Assembly: GCA_900473685.1 (NCBI GenBank) | Contig: UCNE01000002.1 | Location: 310,001 to 374,000, forward strand | Length of the DNA stretch: 64,000 nucleotides | Direction of reading: 5' to 3' | From: Hyphomicrobiales bacterium | GTDB lineage: Bacteria > Pseudomonadota > Alphaproteobacteria > Rhizobiales > Rhizobiaceae | The notes under the pieces: model-generated | What the model was told of the DNA's origin: nothing | What the model saw: only the letters and a program-made list of their open reading frames with translations | Database searches by the model: none | Position numbers and translations under genes: made by a program | Shown: piece by piece, positions 1-10,673 of the stretch | How the letters are laid out: each line of letters begins with the position of its first letter | How positions within the stretch are numbered: the first letter of the stretch is position 1

Positions 1-2
1 TT

Positions 3-965
3 TGGGACGGACGCAGCATCCCGCGTCTTGGCATGGGCTGCTGGGCCATCGGCGGTCCATTTTATGCAGGTGATGTGCCGCTCGGCTGGGGCGACGTCGA
101 TGATGCGGAATCGATCCGGGCGATCCATCGCGCCATCGATCTCGGTATCCGCTTCTTCGACACGGCGTCGAACTACGGCGCTGGTCATTCCGAGGAGGTT
201 CTGGGCCAAGCCCTCGCCTCTCATCCCGACATTGTCATCGCCACCAAATTCGGCTTTGCCACCGATCCGGCAACAAAACAGGCAACCGGCGCCTTTGCGT
301 CGCCGGAATTCATCCGGGCCTCGGTGGAAACGTCACTGAAGCGGCTGAAGCGCCAGCGGATCGACCTCCTGCAATTCCATCTCAATGAATTCGATCCGCA
401 CGAGGCCGATGCGGTCTTCGCCACGCTCGATAGCCTGCGGGTCGAGGGCAAGATCGCGGCCTATGGCTGGAGCACGGACTGGCCGGACCGGGCGGCGCGC
501 TTTGCCGGCCGCGATGGCTTCGTTTCGGTGCAGCACACGATGAACGTTCTGGAGCCGGCAGACGAGATGATCAGGCTGGTGGAACAGACGGATCTCATTT
601 CGATCAATCGCGGCCCGTTGGCGATGGGTCTGCTCTCCGGCAAGTTCAAGCCGGGCGACCGGCTGGCCGCAAACGATGTGCGCAGCGCCGATCTCGACTG
701 GCTGCAATATTTCCGCGACGGCGTGGTCTCTCCGGAGTTTTCAAGGCGGCTCGATGTGATCCGCGACCTCCTGCAAACGGACGGCCGGACATTGACGCAA
801 GGGGCTCTCGCCTGGCTTTGGGCACGCTCGCCCAACACGCTACCGATCCCCGGATTCCGCACGGTGAGACAGGTCGAAGAAAATGCCGGGGCGCTCGAGA
901 AGGGGCCACTACCAGCACTGGTCATGGAGGAGATCGACGACGCGTTGCAGCGTGAACGGCGTTAA
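3..965 (+). CDS. Aldo/keto reductase, 5' end cut by window edge
   Basis: NAD(P)H-dependent aldo/keto reductase, a TIM-barrel oxidoreductase of unknown substrate. The frame is open to the first bases and reads WDGRSIPRLGMGCWAIGG, so the ATG at 33 is internal and the true start lies upstream; families of this type usually begin about 10-15 residues earlier. The catalytic tetrad is visible as Asp and Tyr in FFDTASNYGAG, Lys in IVIATKFGF and His in DLLQFHLNEFD. The cofactor-binding part includes INRGPLAMGLLSGKF and LPIPGFRTVRQVEEN. It ends tail to tail with the MOSC gene; the two stop codons share the bases TTAA. The substrate cannot be told from sequence. Confidence 0.93.
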   Translation, partial: WDGRSIPRLGMGCWAIGGPFYAGDVPLGWGDVDDAESIRAIHRAIDLGIRFFDTASNYGAGHSEEVLGQALASHPDIVIATKFGFATDPATKQATGAFASPEFIRASVETSLKRLKRQRIDLLQFHLNEFDPHEADAVFATLDSLRVEGKIAAYGWSTDWPDRAARFAGRDGFVSVQHTMNVLEPADEMIRLVEQTDLISINRGPLAMGLLSGKFKPGDRLAANDVRSADLDWLQYFRDGVVSPEFSRRLDVIRDLLQTDGRTLTQGALAWLWARSPNTLPIPGFRTVRQVEENAGALEKGPLPALVMEEIDDALQRERR

Positions 966-1807
966 GCCCTGATCTTCATCGGCCAGCGGTCGGCTCGTTC
1001 GCTGACAACACGCATCTCGTCGCCGAGATTGATGCTGCCCGCGCTGCGCGGCACGGCATTCCAGCCGAACAGGACGCCGGGCACGCGGCGATCGGCGGAC
1101 ATGCGTTTCTCGGCGAGCCCCTGGATCGGATTGCCGCCGATGCGCTCGCCGGTCACCTGGTCCTGCGTGGTCATGATGCAGCGGGCGCAGGGTTTGACGA
1201 GATCGAAGATGATACCGCCGATCTCGACGCTTTCCCAGAAATCCTCTTCCCAGGGATCGTCATTGTCAATCAGGATATTGGTGCGGAAACGGTCCATGCC
1301 AACCGGCTCCTGCCCCTTTGCGATCAGCGTGACGTTGAGATCGGCAAGCGACGATGTGGTGGTGATCAGCACCGGAAAGCCATCGGCAAAGCCGACGGGT
1401 GCCGCCTTGCCCGCCCATTCCTCGCCGACCGCGCGGGTGGCGCGCTCATCCATATGCACCAGCTTGACCGGACGGCCGAACCAGCCGGACAGCGTGGCAT
1501 TGGTATGGTCTTCGGAAACGGCCGCATTGACCTCGCTGTCCCAGACGCGAACATCCAGCCGCCGGGCGGGATCGAAGGAGACGGTCGTGGACCGGGTTCC
1601 CATTTTCAGGTGAACGCCGCCGGTCACATGGGTGGCTTCCACCTGCGCCAGAAGCTGCAATTCGCGCTGGGTGATGAATTTTCCGTCGGGATCGACAACC
1701 ATGAAGCGGCGGTCCCCGGCCAGCCCGTCATGCTGGATTGAAACCGAGGTCTGCGGGATGGCGCGGCCGCTCTTCAGCGGGTGGATGTTGAGACCGGTCA
1801 CCTTCAT
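962..1807 (-). CDS. MOSC domain protein (YcbX-like, molybdenum cofactor sulfurase C-terminal family)
   Basis: A 281-residue protein with an N-terminal MOSC_N beta barrel (about residues 1-120) and a C-terminal MOSC domain (about 125-270). The motif KPCARC places Cys207 and Cys210 at the position of the cysteine that binds the molybdenum cofactor or carries sulfur in the family. FRTNI at about 174-178 is also typical. Relatives (YcbX, YiiM, mARC) reduce N-hydroxylated compounds using Moco. No separate ferredoxin domain is present, unlike E. coli YcbX, so an external electron donor is likely. A GGGAG sequence precedes the ATG. Confidence 0.9.
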   Translation of the reverse strand: MKVTGLNIHPLKSGRAIPQTSVSIQHDGLAGDRRFMVVDPDGKFITQRELQLLAQVEATHVTGGVHLKMGTRSTTVSFDPARRLDVRVWDSEVNAAVSEDHTNATLSGWFGRPVKLVHMDERATRAVGEEWAGKAAPVGFADGFPVLITTTSSLADLNVTLIAKGQEPVGMDRFRTNILIDNDDPWEEDFWESVEIGGIIFDLVKPCARCIMTTQDQVTGERIGGNPIQGLAEKRMSADRRVPGVLFGWNAVPRSAGSINLGDEMRVVSERADRWPMKIRA

Positions 1808-1888
1808 GTCGTCACTCCCGAGCGTTCAGATTGTGATTCAAGCGCATTGCAGATCGATTCCGCAGATCACGGCAAGGCTTTGGTTTTT

Positions 1889-2545
1889 CTAGATTTCCTC
1901 AAGCAGCATGCCGAGCACGGCGCGCAATCTTTCTTGCCTTTGGCGGGCAAGCGCCCGGCCCGCCGCCGTCTGGAATCCATCCGTCAGCTTGAACAGTTTT
2001 GTCTCGAAATGATCAATGGCAAAGGCCTTGTCGTCGAGCGGGCGGTTTTCTGCGAGAGGATCCAGCGGATCATAAAGCCCGCTGCCCATGCGTCCGGCAA
2101 TGTAGAAGCAGCGGGCTGCACCAATCATGCCGATCGCATCCAGCCGGTCCGCATCCTGCAGGATTTTCGCCTCGAGGCTTTCCGGTGGAATATTGGCAGA
2201 AAAGCTGTGGGTGACGATCGCATGGGCAACCGCGGTGATGTCCATGGTCCGCCAGCCGAGTGCATCCAGTATTTCGAACGCCTTCTCGGCCGCAAGCCGC
2301 GAGGCATGGGCGCGGTCCGGCGCATTCTTTTCGACCGAGACGCAATCGTGCAGCAAAACCGCGGTGGCGATGATGCGCAGGTCTCCGCCTTCCGAGCCAT
2401 GGATACGCAGCGCATTCTTCCACACCCGGATCAGATGGGCAGCATCATGCGAACCGTCATTGCCGGAGACGGCGTAAGGCAGCAATTGTTCCGCAAGAGC
2501 CTGGTGAGGCGCGAAAGCGGCGGCGAGCGAAGCACTGTGGCTCAT
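1889..2545 (-). CDS. HD domain phosphohydrolase (YedJ-like)
   Basis: A 218-residue metal-dependent phosphohydrolase of the HD superfamily. Metal ligands are visible as SHDAAH (His33, His37), the HD pair in VLLHDCVS (66-67), and Asp residues in ILQDADRLDAIG. The open frame extends 34 codons upstream to 2647, but that extension overlaps the end of the DUF2339 gene; the ATG at 2545, which begins MSHSASLAAAF, fits the family. Read in the same direction as the DUF2339 gene with a gap of about 40 bases, so possibly co-transcribed. Substrate unknown. Confidence 0.88.
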   Translation of the reverse strand: MSHSASLAAAFAPHQALAEQLLPYAVSGNDGSHDAAHLIRVWKNALRIHGSEGGDLRIIATAVLLHDCVSVEKNAPDRAHASRLAAEKAFEILDALGWRTMDITAVAHAIVTHSFSANIPPESLEAKILQDADRLDAIGMIGAARCFYIAGRMGSGLYDPLDPLAENRPLDDKAFAIDHFETKLFKLTDGFQTAAGRALARQRQERLRAVLGMLLEEI

Positions 2546-2585
2546 GCGGCATCCATCCAAACGGTTGCTGGAGAATCGAAACAGC

Positions 2586-5435
2586 TCAGGCTGTTTGACC
2601 CGGTTCCGCCTCGATGTCCACCGGCGTTTCCTGCTGCGGCCCGGCACCCGCCTTGCCGGACAGGATCTTCTGGTAGAACAGCCCGATGCCGATCAGCACG
2701 GCGCCGAGGCCGATAAACGAGAGCGCGCGCAGGAAACCTTCGAGATTGGCCATGTCGATCAGGAACACCTTCAGCACCGAGACGAAGACCAGCACTGCCG
2801 AGGCGATACGGATGCTCTTGGCATTGAAGCGGGAGCCGAGCACCAGCAACAACACGCCGAGCAGCAGCCAGACAACGGAATAGGTATAGGTCTCGCCCTG
2901 CACAAACCCCTTCCAGTCGGCAATGTTCTGGCCCTGCCAGAAACGGCGCACCGACAGCGTTGCCCAGGCAAAGGCAAGCACCGCAGCGGCGACGGCGAGG
3001 ATCGTCACATAAGGCACCGGCCGCTTGCCACGGGCATACCAGGCGAGACCGGCATAACCGAGCCCCGGCAACAGGTAGCCGATCAGCAGGAGATCGAAGA
3101 ACGGGATCGAGCCGAGCAGTTCGCCGCTGAAATACGGATTGAGGCCAATCAGGTGGGCGCCGAGGATCGACAGGATCGACAGCACGCCGATCACCATGCT
3201 GCCATAACGGAAGATCGGGCTTGGTGACTTGCGGTCGAGCGTCATCATGATGCCCGAGGCGCCGATGGCAAGCAGCGTGTAGATCGACTGTTCGCCGAGC
3301 GTCGGCACCGCGCTGTCGAGCACGCCGCCGTTCATCGCATGACGCACAAGGATGGCGACCGTCAGAAGCACGAACAGGCTGGCAAGCGCCTGCAGCAGAT
3401 TGCGCACCCGCAGATCCGGCCAGCGGCGCAGCTCGAAGGCTGAGAAGACCAGCAGCAGCGCCGGAATGCCATAACCGGCCAGAAGTGCGTTGAAGACCGG
3501 CGTTTTGCCAAGATGGAGAGCGCCAACGATGGTCGGCTCCCAGGCGATACGGGCAAGCACGGCGATGGCGGCGCCGACCATCATCCAGGGCAGTGCCGGC
3601 CAGGTCCGCAGACGTGTGGCCGCAACATAGGCTGCGCCGACAAGCGCAATCAGAATGGTGGTCGCGAGCCCATCGGTCAGGGCATGCAGCGCGATGGTGA
3701 TCAGGCCGAGCGAACCGGCGATGAGAAACGCCTGCGGCAGATCGAGGCCGTCAGCATCGCCCTTGCTGCGCGAAAACAATTCGGTGAGAGCGAGAAGTAC
3801 CAGGCCCGCCGCCAGCGCAAACAATCCGTGCGGCAGATCGAATGTCAGATTGCCGGTCATCAGTAGCGACATGCCGATGAGCGCGATCGGCACGACAACG
3901 GAAATGGCGGCCCAGATCGTGGCCAGTGGCGGGCGGTCCTTGCCGTGCAGATGGATGGCAAAGGCTCCAAGCGCGATGAAGATGCAGGACAAAACCATGC
4001 TGGCCAGCATCGCAGTGTGACCGGAAACAGCGAACGTAACGATATGACCGGGGATGGTTGGGTCGATGAATGTCAGAAGGCCGCTCAGCGCCGTCATGCT
4101 CCAGACGCCCAATACCGTGCCGACTGCGGAGAAGATGGCGGGATAGACGGCATAGCTGCGCGTCGCGCCAAACGCTGCCAAAGCAGCAACGACAAGGCTG
4201 AATTCGATGACCGGATAGCCGGACGCGGTGGCAATCGGGCTGATCATCGCCAGCGCCGTCAGAAGAGCGGAAATGCCCGCTGTTACCGTGATCGCCACGA
4301 AGGGCGGGGTCATTGTGCGCTCCCACGACGACGGCACGGCTGCAAGCAGCTGGTCCGGCTCCGCAGGCTGGACGGTGTCCGCCAGTTTGCCGGGCCAGAT
4401 GAAGGCGACACCGGCGATCATCACCAGCATGATCAGGGTGACCGGCCGCGTTTCGAACGGCGTTGCCGAGGCAATATACGCAAGCGCCCAGAGGCAGAGG
4501 CCGATATTGGCCATCGACGGCACCACCGTCCAGCGGCGGATACGCGCGGCTAGAAGCGTGGCGACCCAGGCGATGCCGAGAAAGCCGAACAGGCTCCAGG
4601 GGCTCGGGCTTTCAGACGAAACCAGTGCCGGCGTGATCAGCGACGCCAGCAGGCCGAGCCCAGCCAGAGCCTGCCCATGCAGGAGCGACAGGCCGACGGT
4701 GGCAAGCGATACCAAGGCCAGCAGCGCGAAGGCGGTTACCGGCCCGATGAAACCATAGATGCCATGGGCGGCATAACACACGCCGAACAGCGTGACGGCG
4801 CCTGCCGCCGTGAGGATGCCGGGGACCATCGCGTTTTGGAACGCGTCAGCAACCAGCGGCACGGCGCGGCGGCGGACAAACTCGCCGATGGCCATCAGGA
4901 CGAGACCGAAGACGGCCGCCATCGACAGCCGCACGGCCGGACTAAGCAGCCCTGCATCGATCGAATACTTGACCATGAAGACGCCGCCGAGCGCCAGCGC
5001 GATGCCGCCGACCCAGACCGCCCAGCGCGCACCGAGGCGGCTTTCGAGGCTTTCCTTTTGGCGCGGGGCAACGGCATCTATCGCGGCCGAGGCAACGGAC
5101 CGGGCGGCAACGGGCTCGCCACGCGACGCTTTTTCGACGGCATCCTGACTGGGCGCCGGGCCGCCGAAGATCGCGTCGCCCTTGCGGATTTCGGCGGCGC
5201 GCGGCGTTTCCGCCGGTATCACATGCTGCGGTTCCGGCGCGCCTTCGAGCACCTCTGGCTGATCGGTAGCTTCAACGGCCGCATCGGCAGCCGGGACGAC
5301 GGGGAGAAGTGCCTGAAGCTGCGCCAGCTGTTCCTTCAGCGCGGCAACCTCGGCATCCAGCCGTTCATCTGTCTTGCGCCCGTTGAAAAACGCTGCAAGC
5401 GCTAGACCAAAAGCAATGAAAGCAATGACTTCCAT
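2586..5435 (-). CDS. DUF2339 polytopic membrane protein
   Basis: A 949-residue inner-membrane protein of the DUF2339 family. The N-terminus has one hydrophobic segment (about 3-17), then a short coiled coil (about 22-45) and an Ala/Pro/Glu-rich linker to about residue 125. ESLESRLGARWAVWVGGIALALGG is the characteristic entry to the multi-pass region, which contains roughly two dozen hydrophobic segments running to about residue 925. No catalytic motif is recognisable and the function of the family is not established. GGAG lies 8 bases before the ATG. Confidence 0.9.
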   Translation of the reverse strand: MEVIAFIAFGLALAAFFNGRKTDERLDAEVAALKEQLAQLQALLPVVPAADAAVEATDQPEVLEGAPEPQHVIPAETPRAAEIRKGDAIFGGPAPSQDAVEKASRGEPVAARSVASAAIDAVAPRQKESLESRLGARWAVWVGGIALALGGVFMVKYSIDAGLLSPAVRLSMAAVFGLVLMAIGEFVRRRAVPLVADAFQNAMVPGILTAAGAVTLFGVCYAAHGIYGFIGPVTAFALLALVSLATVGLSLLHGQALAGLGLLASLITPALVSSESPSPWSLFGFLGIAWVATLLAARIRRWTVVPSMANIGLCLWALAYIASATPFETRPVTLIMLVMIAGVAFIWPGKLADTVQPAEPDQLLAAVPSSWERTMTPPFVAITVTAGISALLTALAMISPIATASGYPVIEFSLVVAALAAFGATRSYAVYPAIFSAVGTVLGVWSMTALSGLLTFIDPTIPGHIVTFAVSGHTAMLASMVLSCIFIALGAFAIHLHGKDRPPLATIWAAISVVVPIALIGMSLLMTGNLTFDLPHGLFALAAGLVLLALTELFSRSKGDADGLDLPQAFLIAGSLGLITIALHALTDGLATTILIALVGAAYVAATRLRTWPALPWMMVGAAIAVLARIAWEPTIVGALHLGKTPVFNALLAGYGIPALLLVFSAFELRRWPDLRVRNLLQALASLFVLLTVAILVRHAMNGGVLDSAVPTLGEQSIYTLLAIGASGIMMTLDRKSPSPIFRYGSMVIGVLSILSILGAHLIGLNPYFSGELLGSIPFFDLLLIGYLLPGLGYAGLAWYARGKRPVPYVTILAVAAAVLAFAWATLSVRRFWQGQNIADWKGFVQGETYTYSVVWLLLGVLLLVLGSRFNAKSIRIASAVLVFVSVLKVFLIDMANLEGFLRALSFIGLGAVLIGIGLFYQKILSGKAGAGPQQETPVDIEAEPGQTA

Positions 5436-5604
5436 TCTGATTTCTCCATGGCGCCAGTGACTGCGCGATCCTTCGAACCATACAGCTTTTCAGCCGGACG
5501 CCAATCATAGACGGTTCAGATCGACGATATGTTCACCGGATTGTTGTCCCCCTCTGTTTGTGCGGCGGCATCTGTCTTTCCAGTGACAACCATTTGCCGT
5601 GCAC

Positions 5605-6114
5605 TCAGCGCATCAGGTTCTCGATCGGAAAGATCGCGCAGGTTTCAGTGCCGTGGGCCAGCAGCTTGCCGTTCCTGTCCTTCAGCCACGCTTCCGAGGT
5701 TGCCAGCGTGCGGCCGCGATGGACGATCCTGCCTTCGCAGAAGACCTCGCCCATGCCGGGTAGCAGCGGGCGGACCAGATTGACCTTGAACTCGACGGTC
5801 GTATAGGCCTCGCCGGGTTTGAGCGTTGTCATGACGGCGCAGCCGAGTGCCGAATCCATGATGGTCGCCGCCCAGCCGCCATGCACCGTGCCCAACGGAT
5901 TGAGATGTTCGGCGGTTGGCAGGCCCGCAAACACGACCCTGCCCTCTTCGACTTCGGTCAATCCGAATTTGAGCGTCGCAGCCATCGGTGGCGCCGGATG
6001 CACACCGGCCAGGAGGTCGAGCATTGCCTTCAGCCCGCCATCGCGCGCCAAAACCTCGAGCGGCACCGTGCCGATGCCCGACACGGTCATTCCGGGATAA
6101 AGTTCGACGGTCAT
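5605..6114 (-). CDS. PaaI-family hotdog-fold thioesterase
   Basis: A 169-residue acyl-CoA thioesterase of the PaaI/YigI type. The core motif NPLGTVHGGWAATIMDSALG is present, with HGG at 78-80 and Asp87 as the likely catalytic acid. It lies 14 bases after the recO stop in the same direction, so the two are probably co-transcribed; this says little about its substrate. Length is normal for the family. A role in clearing CoA esters is inferred from the family only. Confidence 0.9.
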   Translation of the reverse strand: MTVELYPGMTVSGIGTVPLEVLARDGGLKAMLDLLAGVHPAPPMAATLKFGLTEVEEGRVVFAGLPTAEHLNPLGTVHGGWAATIMDSALGCAVMTTLKPGEAYTTVEFKVNLVRPLLPGMGEVFCEGRIVHRGRTLATSEAWLKDRNGKLLAHGTETCAIFPIENLMR

Positions 6115-6128
6115 GCGATGAGGATTCC

Positions 6129-6875
6129 TTATGGGAGGATTGTCGCGCTCTGCGGCTTCAGGGCCTTGAGTGCCGCCTGAACGAACCCTTCGCGGGCGGC
6201 CGAAAGGCCGATGCCGCGCGGCTCGTAGACATGGCGATGAAGAAAGAACGCTGTCATGCGGAAAGCCGCGGAAAGGCTATCAAAATCGGCGGCGCCGCCT
6301 TGCGCCAGGAAACCCGGCAGCGCCAGCATCTTGCCGGCATAGGGCGCGCCTGCGGCCCGGCTGACCGCCCGGCCGGATTTCGGCGAAACATAGATGAGAT
6401 CGTCGCGCGTGCCGGTGGCCGCGCATTCCGCAAGATCAAGCCCGAACCCGAGATCGTTCAAAACAGCGATCTCGAAGCGCACGAACAGTTCACCGGCATC
6501 GCGGGGATCGTGCAGGTTTTCCAGGATGACATCGAGCGCTTCATAGAGATGCGGATGCGGATCGCGCTCGGGCAGGAGCCGCAGCAGCGCGCCCATGGCC
6601 TGAACGCCATAGACCGAGGTTGCCGCCTCCATCAGCCGTGCTGCGCGAAGGTGCACGGGTTCCATCTTGAATTCACCCAGATGCTCATCGAGCCGCGCCC
6701 GCCAGGTGACCTCGACCTCGTTGCCAGGCTGCAGCACCGGCTGCATCGTCCGCGACCTGCCGCCGCGCACAAGCCCGAGATGGCGGCCGCGCGCCCGCGT
6801 CATCACCTCGGCGACAACGGAGGTTTCCCCGTGCCGCTTGACGCCGATGATGATGGCCTGATCGCTCCATTGCAT
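6129..6875 (-). CDS. recO: DNA repair protein RecO
   Basis: A 248-residue recombination mediator of the RecFOR pathway, which loads RecA on SSB-coated single-stranded DNA and anneals strands. The N-terminal OB fold is recognisable ([19 protein letters not shown], then [11 protein letters not shown]), followed by the helical domain with [20 protein letters not shown]. The open frame continues 12 codons upstream, but MQWSDQAII is the conserved start of alphaproteobacterial RecO. In many relatives recO sits close to era; here tex, the methyltransferase and the glutathione transferase lie between them. Confidence 0.95.
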   Translation of the reverse strand: MQWSDQAIIIGVKRHGETSVVAEVMTRARGRHLGLVRGGRSRTMQPVLQPGNEVEVTWRARLDEHLGEFKMEPVHLRAARLMEAATSVYGVQAMGALLRLLPERDPHPHLYEALDVILENLHDPRDAGELFVRFEIAVLNDLGFGLDLAECAATGTRDDLIYVSPKSGRAVSRAAGAPYAGKMLALPGFLAQGGAADFDSLSAAFRMTAFFLHRHVYEPRGIGLSAAREGFVQAALKALKPQSATILP

Positions 6876-6968
6876 GGCTTCAGTTTTACTCCCGGCGGCA
6901 GGCGAAAACAATCAGAACGCCACCCTGATTGCCAGTAGCCCGGCAACCGGATGTCGCGGAGCCGAGCT

Positions 6969-9293
6969 CTACTTCCGCTTCATCGCCTCGGCGAGCGCTG
7001 CGCCAAAGGCGCCCTGCGACGGTGCCTGCGGTTTCTGCTGCTGGACGCGGGACAAGGTCTGGCGCGCCTGCTGGGCCGCCTTCGGATCGCTCTTCATGTC
7101 ACTGCGTCCGCCTGACTCAGCGGCACCATCCTTGCGCATGGTGAGCCCGATGCGCTTGCGGGGGACATCGACCTCGGTGACGCGCACCTGAACGACATCG
7201 CCGGCCTTGACCACCTCATGCGGATCCTTGACGAAACGATCGGCAAGCTGGGAGACGTGTACGAGTCCATCCTGATGCACGCCGATATCGACGAAGGCGC
7301 CGAACGCGGCAACGTTGGTCACTGTGCCTTCCAAAAGCATGCCCGGCTTCAGGTCCTTGATGTCATCGACACCATCGGCAAAGGTTGCCGTCTTGAAGCT
7401 CGGGCGCGGGTCGCGGCCGGGCTTTTCGAGTTCGGAAAAGATATCCTTGACCGTCGGCAAGCCGAAGCGCTCGTCGACGAAAGTTTTCGGATCGAGGCTC
7501 TTCAGCGCAGCACTATCACCCATGATAGCCCGCAGGTCGCGGCCGCAGGCGGCAACAATCTTCTTGGCCACGCCATAGGCTTCCGGATGCACGGACGAGG
7601 CATCCAGCGGCTCCTTGCCATCACGGATACGCAGGAAGCCGGCGCACTGTTCGAACGTGCGGGCGCCGAGACGCGGCACTTTCAAGAGTTCCTTGCGGCT
7701 GGTAAAGGCGCCACTCGCATCGCGATGGGCGACGATGGCTTCGGCCGAGGACTTTCCAAGACCGGAAACGCGGGCAAGCAGCGGGGCCGATGCGGTGTTG
7801 AGATCGACGCCAACCGCGTTCACCGCATCTTCGACGACAGCTTCGAGCGAACGGTTGAGACGGCCCTGATCGACATCATGCTGATACTGACCGACGCCGA
7901 TCGATTTCGGCTCGATCTTCACCAGTTCGGCCAGCGGATCCTGTAGGCGCCGCGCGATGGAGACAGCACCGCGCAACGACACGTCGAGACCGGGGAATTC
8001 GTCGGCCGCAGCCTGCGAAGCGGAATAGACCGATGCACCGGCTTCCGAGACGATGACCTTGGTCGGCTTCGGGCCTGCCGGCAGCTGGGTCAGCATGTCG
8101 GCGACCAGACGTTCGGTCTCACGGCTACCGGTGCCGTTGCCGATGGCGATCAGTTCGATCTTGTGCTTGCGCACGAGGCTTGCAAGTTCCGCCTGCGTGC
8201 CGCGAATGTCGTTCTTAGGCGGGAACGGGTAGACCGTCGTCGTGTCGAGCAGTTTGCCGGTGCCATCGACGATGGCCACCTTGACGCCGGTGCGGATGCC
8301 CGGATCGAGGCCCATCGTGGCACGCGATCCGGCGGGAGCTGCGAGCAGCAGGTCCTTGAGATTGCGAGCGAACACGTGGATCGCCTCTTCTTCGGCCCGC
8401 TCACGCAGTTCGCGCATCAAGTCGAGCGACAGCGACATCGACAGCTTGACCCGCCAGGTCCAGCCGATCATCTCCATCAGCCACTTGTCGCCCGGCAGCG
8501 TGCCGCCGACGGTGTAGGCGGCGGCGATGGTGCGCTCCACCGGCTTGACCGGCGATGTATCGTCGAGATCGACGACGATATCGACGGACAGAAACTCTTC
8601 GTTCCAGCCGCGCAGCATGGCCAGAGCCCGGTGACCCGCAGCCGTTGCCCAACGTTCGGAATGGTCGAAATAATCCGAAAACTTGGCGCCGGCCTCCTGC
8701 TTGCCATCAACGACCTTGGACCGCAGCATCGCATACTGGCGCATATGGGCGCGCAGCCGGCCGAGCAGATCGGCATTTTCGGTAATGCCTTCGGCGATGA
8801 TATCGCGGGCACCATCGAGCGCGGTTTTCACGTCCGGCACATCGGCTGTGATATAGGCGCTGGCCCGGTCAGAAGGCGCGATGGTGCGGTCGGCAAGGAT
8901 GGCTTCGGCAAGCGGCCCAAGGCCGCGCTCGCGAGCGATCTCGGCCTTGGTGCGGCGCTTCGGCTTGTAGGGCAGATAGATGTCTTCCAGTTCCGCCTTG
9001 GTGGTGACGCCGGCGATCTTGGCTTCCAGTTCTGCCGTCAGCTTGTCCTGGCTGCGGATCGAATCGAGAATGGATGTCCTGCGAGCCTCAAGTTCACGCA
9101 GGTAGACCAGCCGTTCGGCAAGGTTGCGCAACTGCGTATCATCCAGCCCGCCGGTCACTTCCTTGCGGTAGCGTGCAATGAAGGGAACGGTAGCGCCCTC
9201 GTCCAGAAGTTCGATGGCTGATATCGCCTGGGCGGGCGTGGCCTTGATTTCCTGGGCAATGAGGACGGCGATGGACTTTGATGGCAGGGACAT
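6969..9293 (-). CDS. tex: Tex-family S1 RNA-binding transcription accessory protein
   Basis: A 774-residue Tex/YhgF protein, a conserved nucleic-acid-binding factor linked to transcription. Domains in order: N-terminal helical Tex_N region ([36 protein letters not shown]), a YqgF-like RNase H fold ([18 protein letters not shown]), tandem helix-hairpin-helix motifs ([30 protein letters not shown]), and an S1 domain near the C-terminus ([29 protein letters not shown]). A Gln/Ala-rich tail follows. It is complete and of normal length. Confidence 0.97.
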   Translation of the reverse strand: MSLPSKSIAVLIAQEIKATPAQAISAIELLDEGATVPFIARYRKEVTGGLDDTQLRNLAERLVYLRELEARRTSILDSIRSQDKLTAELEAKIAGVTTKAELEDIYLPYKPKRRTKAEIARERGLGPLAEAILADRTIAPSDRASAYITADVPDVKTALDGARDIIAEGITENADLLGRLRAHMRQYAMLRSKVVDGKQEAGAKFSDYFDHSERWATAAGHRALAMLRGWNEEFLSVDIVVDLDDTSPVKPVERTIAAAYTVGGTLPGDKWLMEMIGWTWRVKLSMSLSLDLMRELRERAEEEAIHVFARNLKDLLLAAPAGSRATMGLDPGIRTGVKVAIVDGTGKLLDTTTVYPFPPKNDIRGTQAELASLVRKHKIELIAIGNGTGSRETERLVADMLTQLPAGPKPTKVIVSEAGASVYSASQAAADEFPGLDVSLRGAVSIARRLQDPLAELVKIEPKSIGVGQYQHDVDQGRLNRSLEAVVEDAVNAVGVDLNTASAPLLARVSGLGKSSAEAIVAHRDASGAFTSRKELLKVPRLGARTFEQCAGFLRIRDGKEPLDASSVHPEAYGVAKKIVAACGRDLRAIMGDSAALKSLDPKTFVDERFGLPTVKDIFSELEKPGRDPRPSFKTATFADGVDDIKDLKPGMLLEGTVTNVAAFGAFVDIGVHQDGLVHVSQLADRFVKDPHEVVKAGDVVQVRVTEVDVPRKRIGLTMRKDGAAESGGRSDMKSDPKAAQQARQTLSRVQQQKPQAPSQGAFGAALAEAMKRK

Positions 9294-9416
9294 GGCATTC
9301 CGGATTCAGTTGCGATGGGCGGGACAATAGATGCACATGCCATCAAGGCCAAGTGAAGGCGCGCCCTCGCCCCTGCGCGTCCACAGATGGATACCGGTAA
9401 AGCACTGGCCGGAGGC

Positions 9417-10673
9417 TTAAAACTCCACCGGCTCCAAGGGCGGCCGGGTCTTTTCGAACACCCGCAGGCACCCCTCCCGCTCGCCGATATAATCGCGCGT
9501 GTAAGGCACGGCCTCCAGTTCGTGCGACAGCTGAATCTGGAAGATCGACAGCTTGTCATAGAGGAAGGCCGTTTCCGACGAGGCCAGATAGAATTCCCAC
9601 ATGCGGAAGAAACGCTCGTCATAGAGCTGGATCGCCTCTTCCTTGCGGGCGGTAAACCGCTCGCGCCAGGCCCGCAACGTGTGGGCATAGTGCATCGGCA
9701 ATATCTCGATATCGCGGATCATCAAACCCGCCTTTTCGATGGCCGGGACCACCTCAGACAGGGCTGGCATGTAACCGCCGGGAAAGATGTATTTCTCGAT
9801 CCAGGGATTGGTCGCCCACGGTTTTTCCGCCTGGCCGATCGTGTGCAGCACCATCACGCCTTTGGGGGCTAGAAGGCTTGCCATCTTGGTGAAGAAATTG
9901 GCGTAATTGGCCATGCCGACATGCTCGAACATGCCGACCGAAACGATGCGGTCAAACCGGCGATCGGCCATCGTGCGGTAATCCTGCAGCTCGAATCGGA
10001 CGTGGTCCTCAAGCCCGCGCTTCTGCGCCCGGCTGCGCGACACTTTCAGCTGCTCCTCGCTCAGCGTGATGCCGGTGACATCGACGCCGGAGGATTCCGC
10101 CAGATACATCCCCATACCGCCCCAGCCGGAACCCACCTCCAGCACCGACTGGCCGGGTTCCAACAAAAGCTTGGCGGCGATATGGCGCTTCTTTGCCGTC
10201 TGCGCCTCATCGAGGCTGATCCCAGGCGGATCGAAATAGCCGCAGGAATATTGCCAGTCCTGATCGAGAAACAGGTCGAACAGCTTGCCGTCGAGATCGT
10301 AATGATGGGCGACATTGTGCTTGTTGCGATTGACCGGCAGGCGGCTTTTGATCTGCTGTTCGGCCACATGCATCAGCGCTGTCGCGGTGTTGCTGATCGT
10401 TGCGGCCTTTTCCAGGCCGTTGGCCTTCACCATCGATAACAGGTCGAAAATGTTGCCCTCGTCGATGACAATGCGGCCTTCGACATACATTTCGCCGAAC
10501 CGCAGGCCCGGATCGCGCAGGATCGCCTTTTCGGCCTCCTCATCCAGCGTCCGTACCGTCACCGGAACGCCGGAACCGTCGCCGAGAATGGCCCGTTCTC
10601 CGGAAGAAAGGATGAGTGTCAGATTGCCTTTTTGAACCAGCCGGCGGAAAATCTTCAGAAATGTCGTATTCAT
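9417..10673 (-). CDS. Cyclopropane-fatty-acyl-phospholipid synthase family methyltransferase
   Basis: A 418-residue SAM-dependent enzyme of the CFA synthase family, which methylenates cis double bonds in membrane phospholipid acyl chains. Residues 1-150 form the N-terminal lipid-binding part (RFGEMYVEGRIVIDEGN, HHYDLDGKLFDLFLD). The SAM motif VLEVGSGWGGMG is at about 177-188, followed by ITLSEEQ and FDRIVSVGMFEHVG. The open frame runs 90 codons further upstream, but that part is unrelated to the family and GAGGT lies 6 bases before the ATG at 10673. Rhizobia often have more than one paralogue, so no cfa number is assigned. Confidence 0.93.
   Translation of the reverse strand: MNTTFLKIFRRLVQKGNLTLILSSGERAILGDGSGVPVTVRTLDEEAEKAILRDPGLRFGEMYVEGRIVIDEGNIFDLLSMVKANGLEKAATISNTATALMHVAEQQIKSRLPVNRNKHNVAHHYDLDGKLFDLFLDQDWQYSCGYFDPPGISLDEAQTAKKRHIAAKLLLEPGQSVLEVGSGWGGMGMYLAESSGVDVTGITLSEEQLKVSRSRAQKRGLEDHVRFELQDYRTMADRRFDRIVSVGMFEHVGMANYANFFTKMASLLAPKGVMVLHTIGQAEKPWATNPWIEKYIFPGGYMPALSEVVPAIEKAGLMIRDIEILPMHYAHTLRAWRERFTARKEEAIQLYDERFFRMWEFYLASSETAFLYDKLSIFQIQLSHELEAVPYTRDYIGEREGCLRVFEKTRPPLEPVEF

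Noticed and set aside
6129-6911. Longer RecO beginning [12 protein letters not shown]
   Set aside because: The conserved family start is MQWSDQAII at 6875; the extension has no family support.
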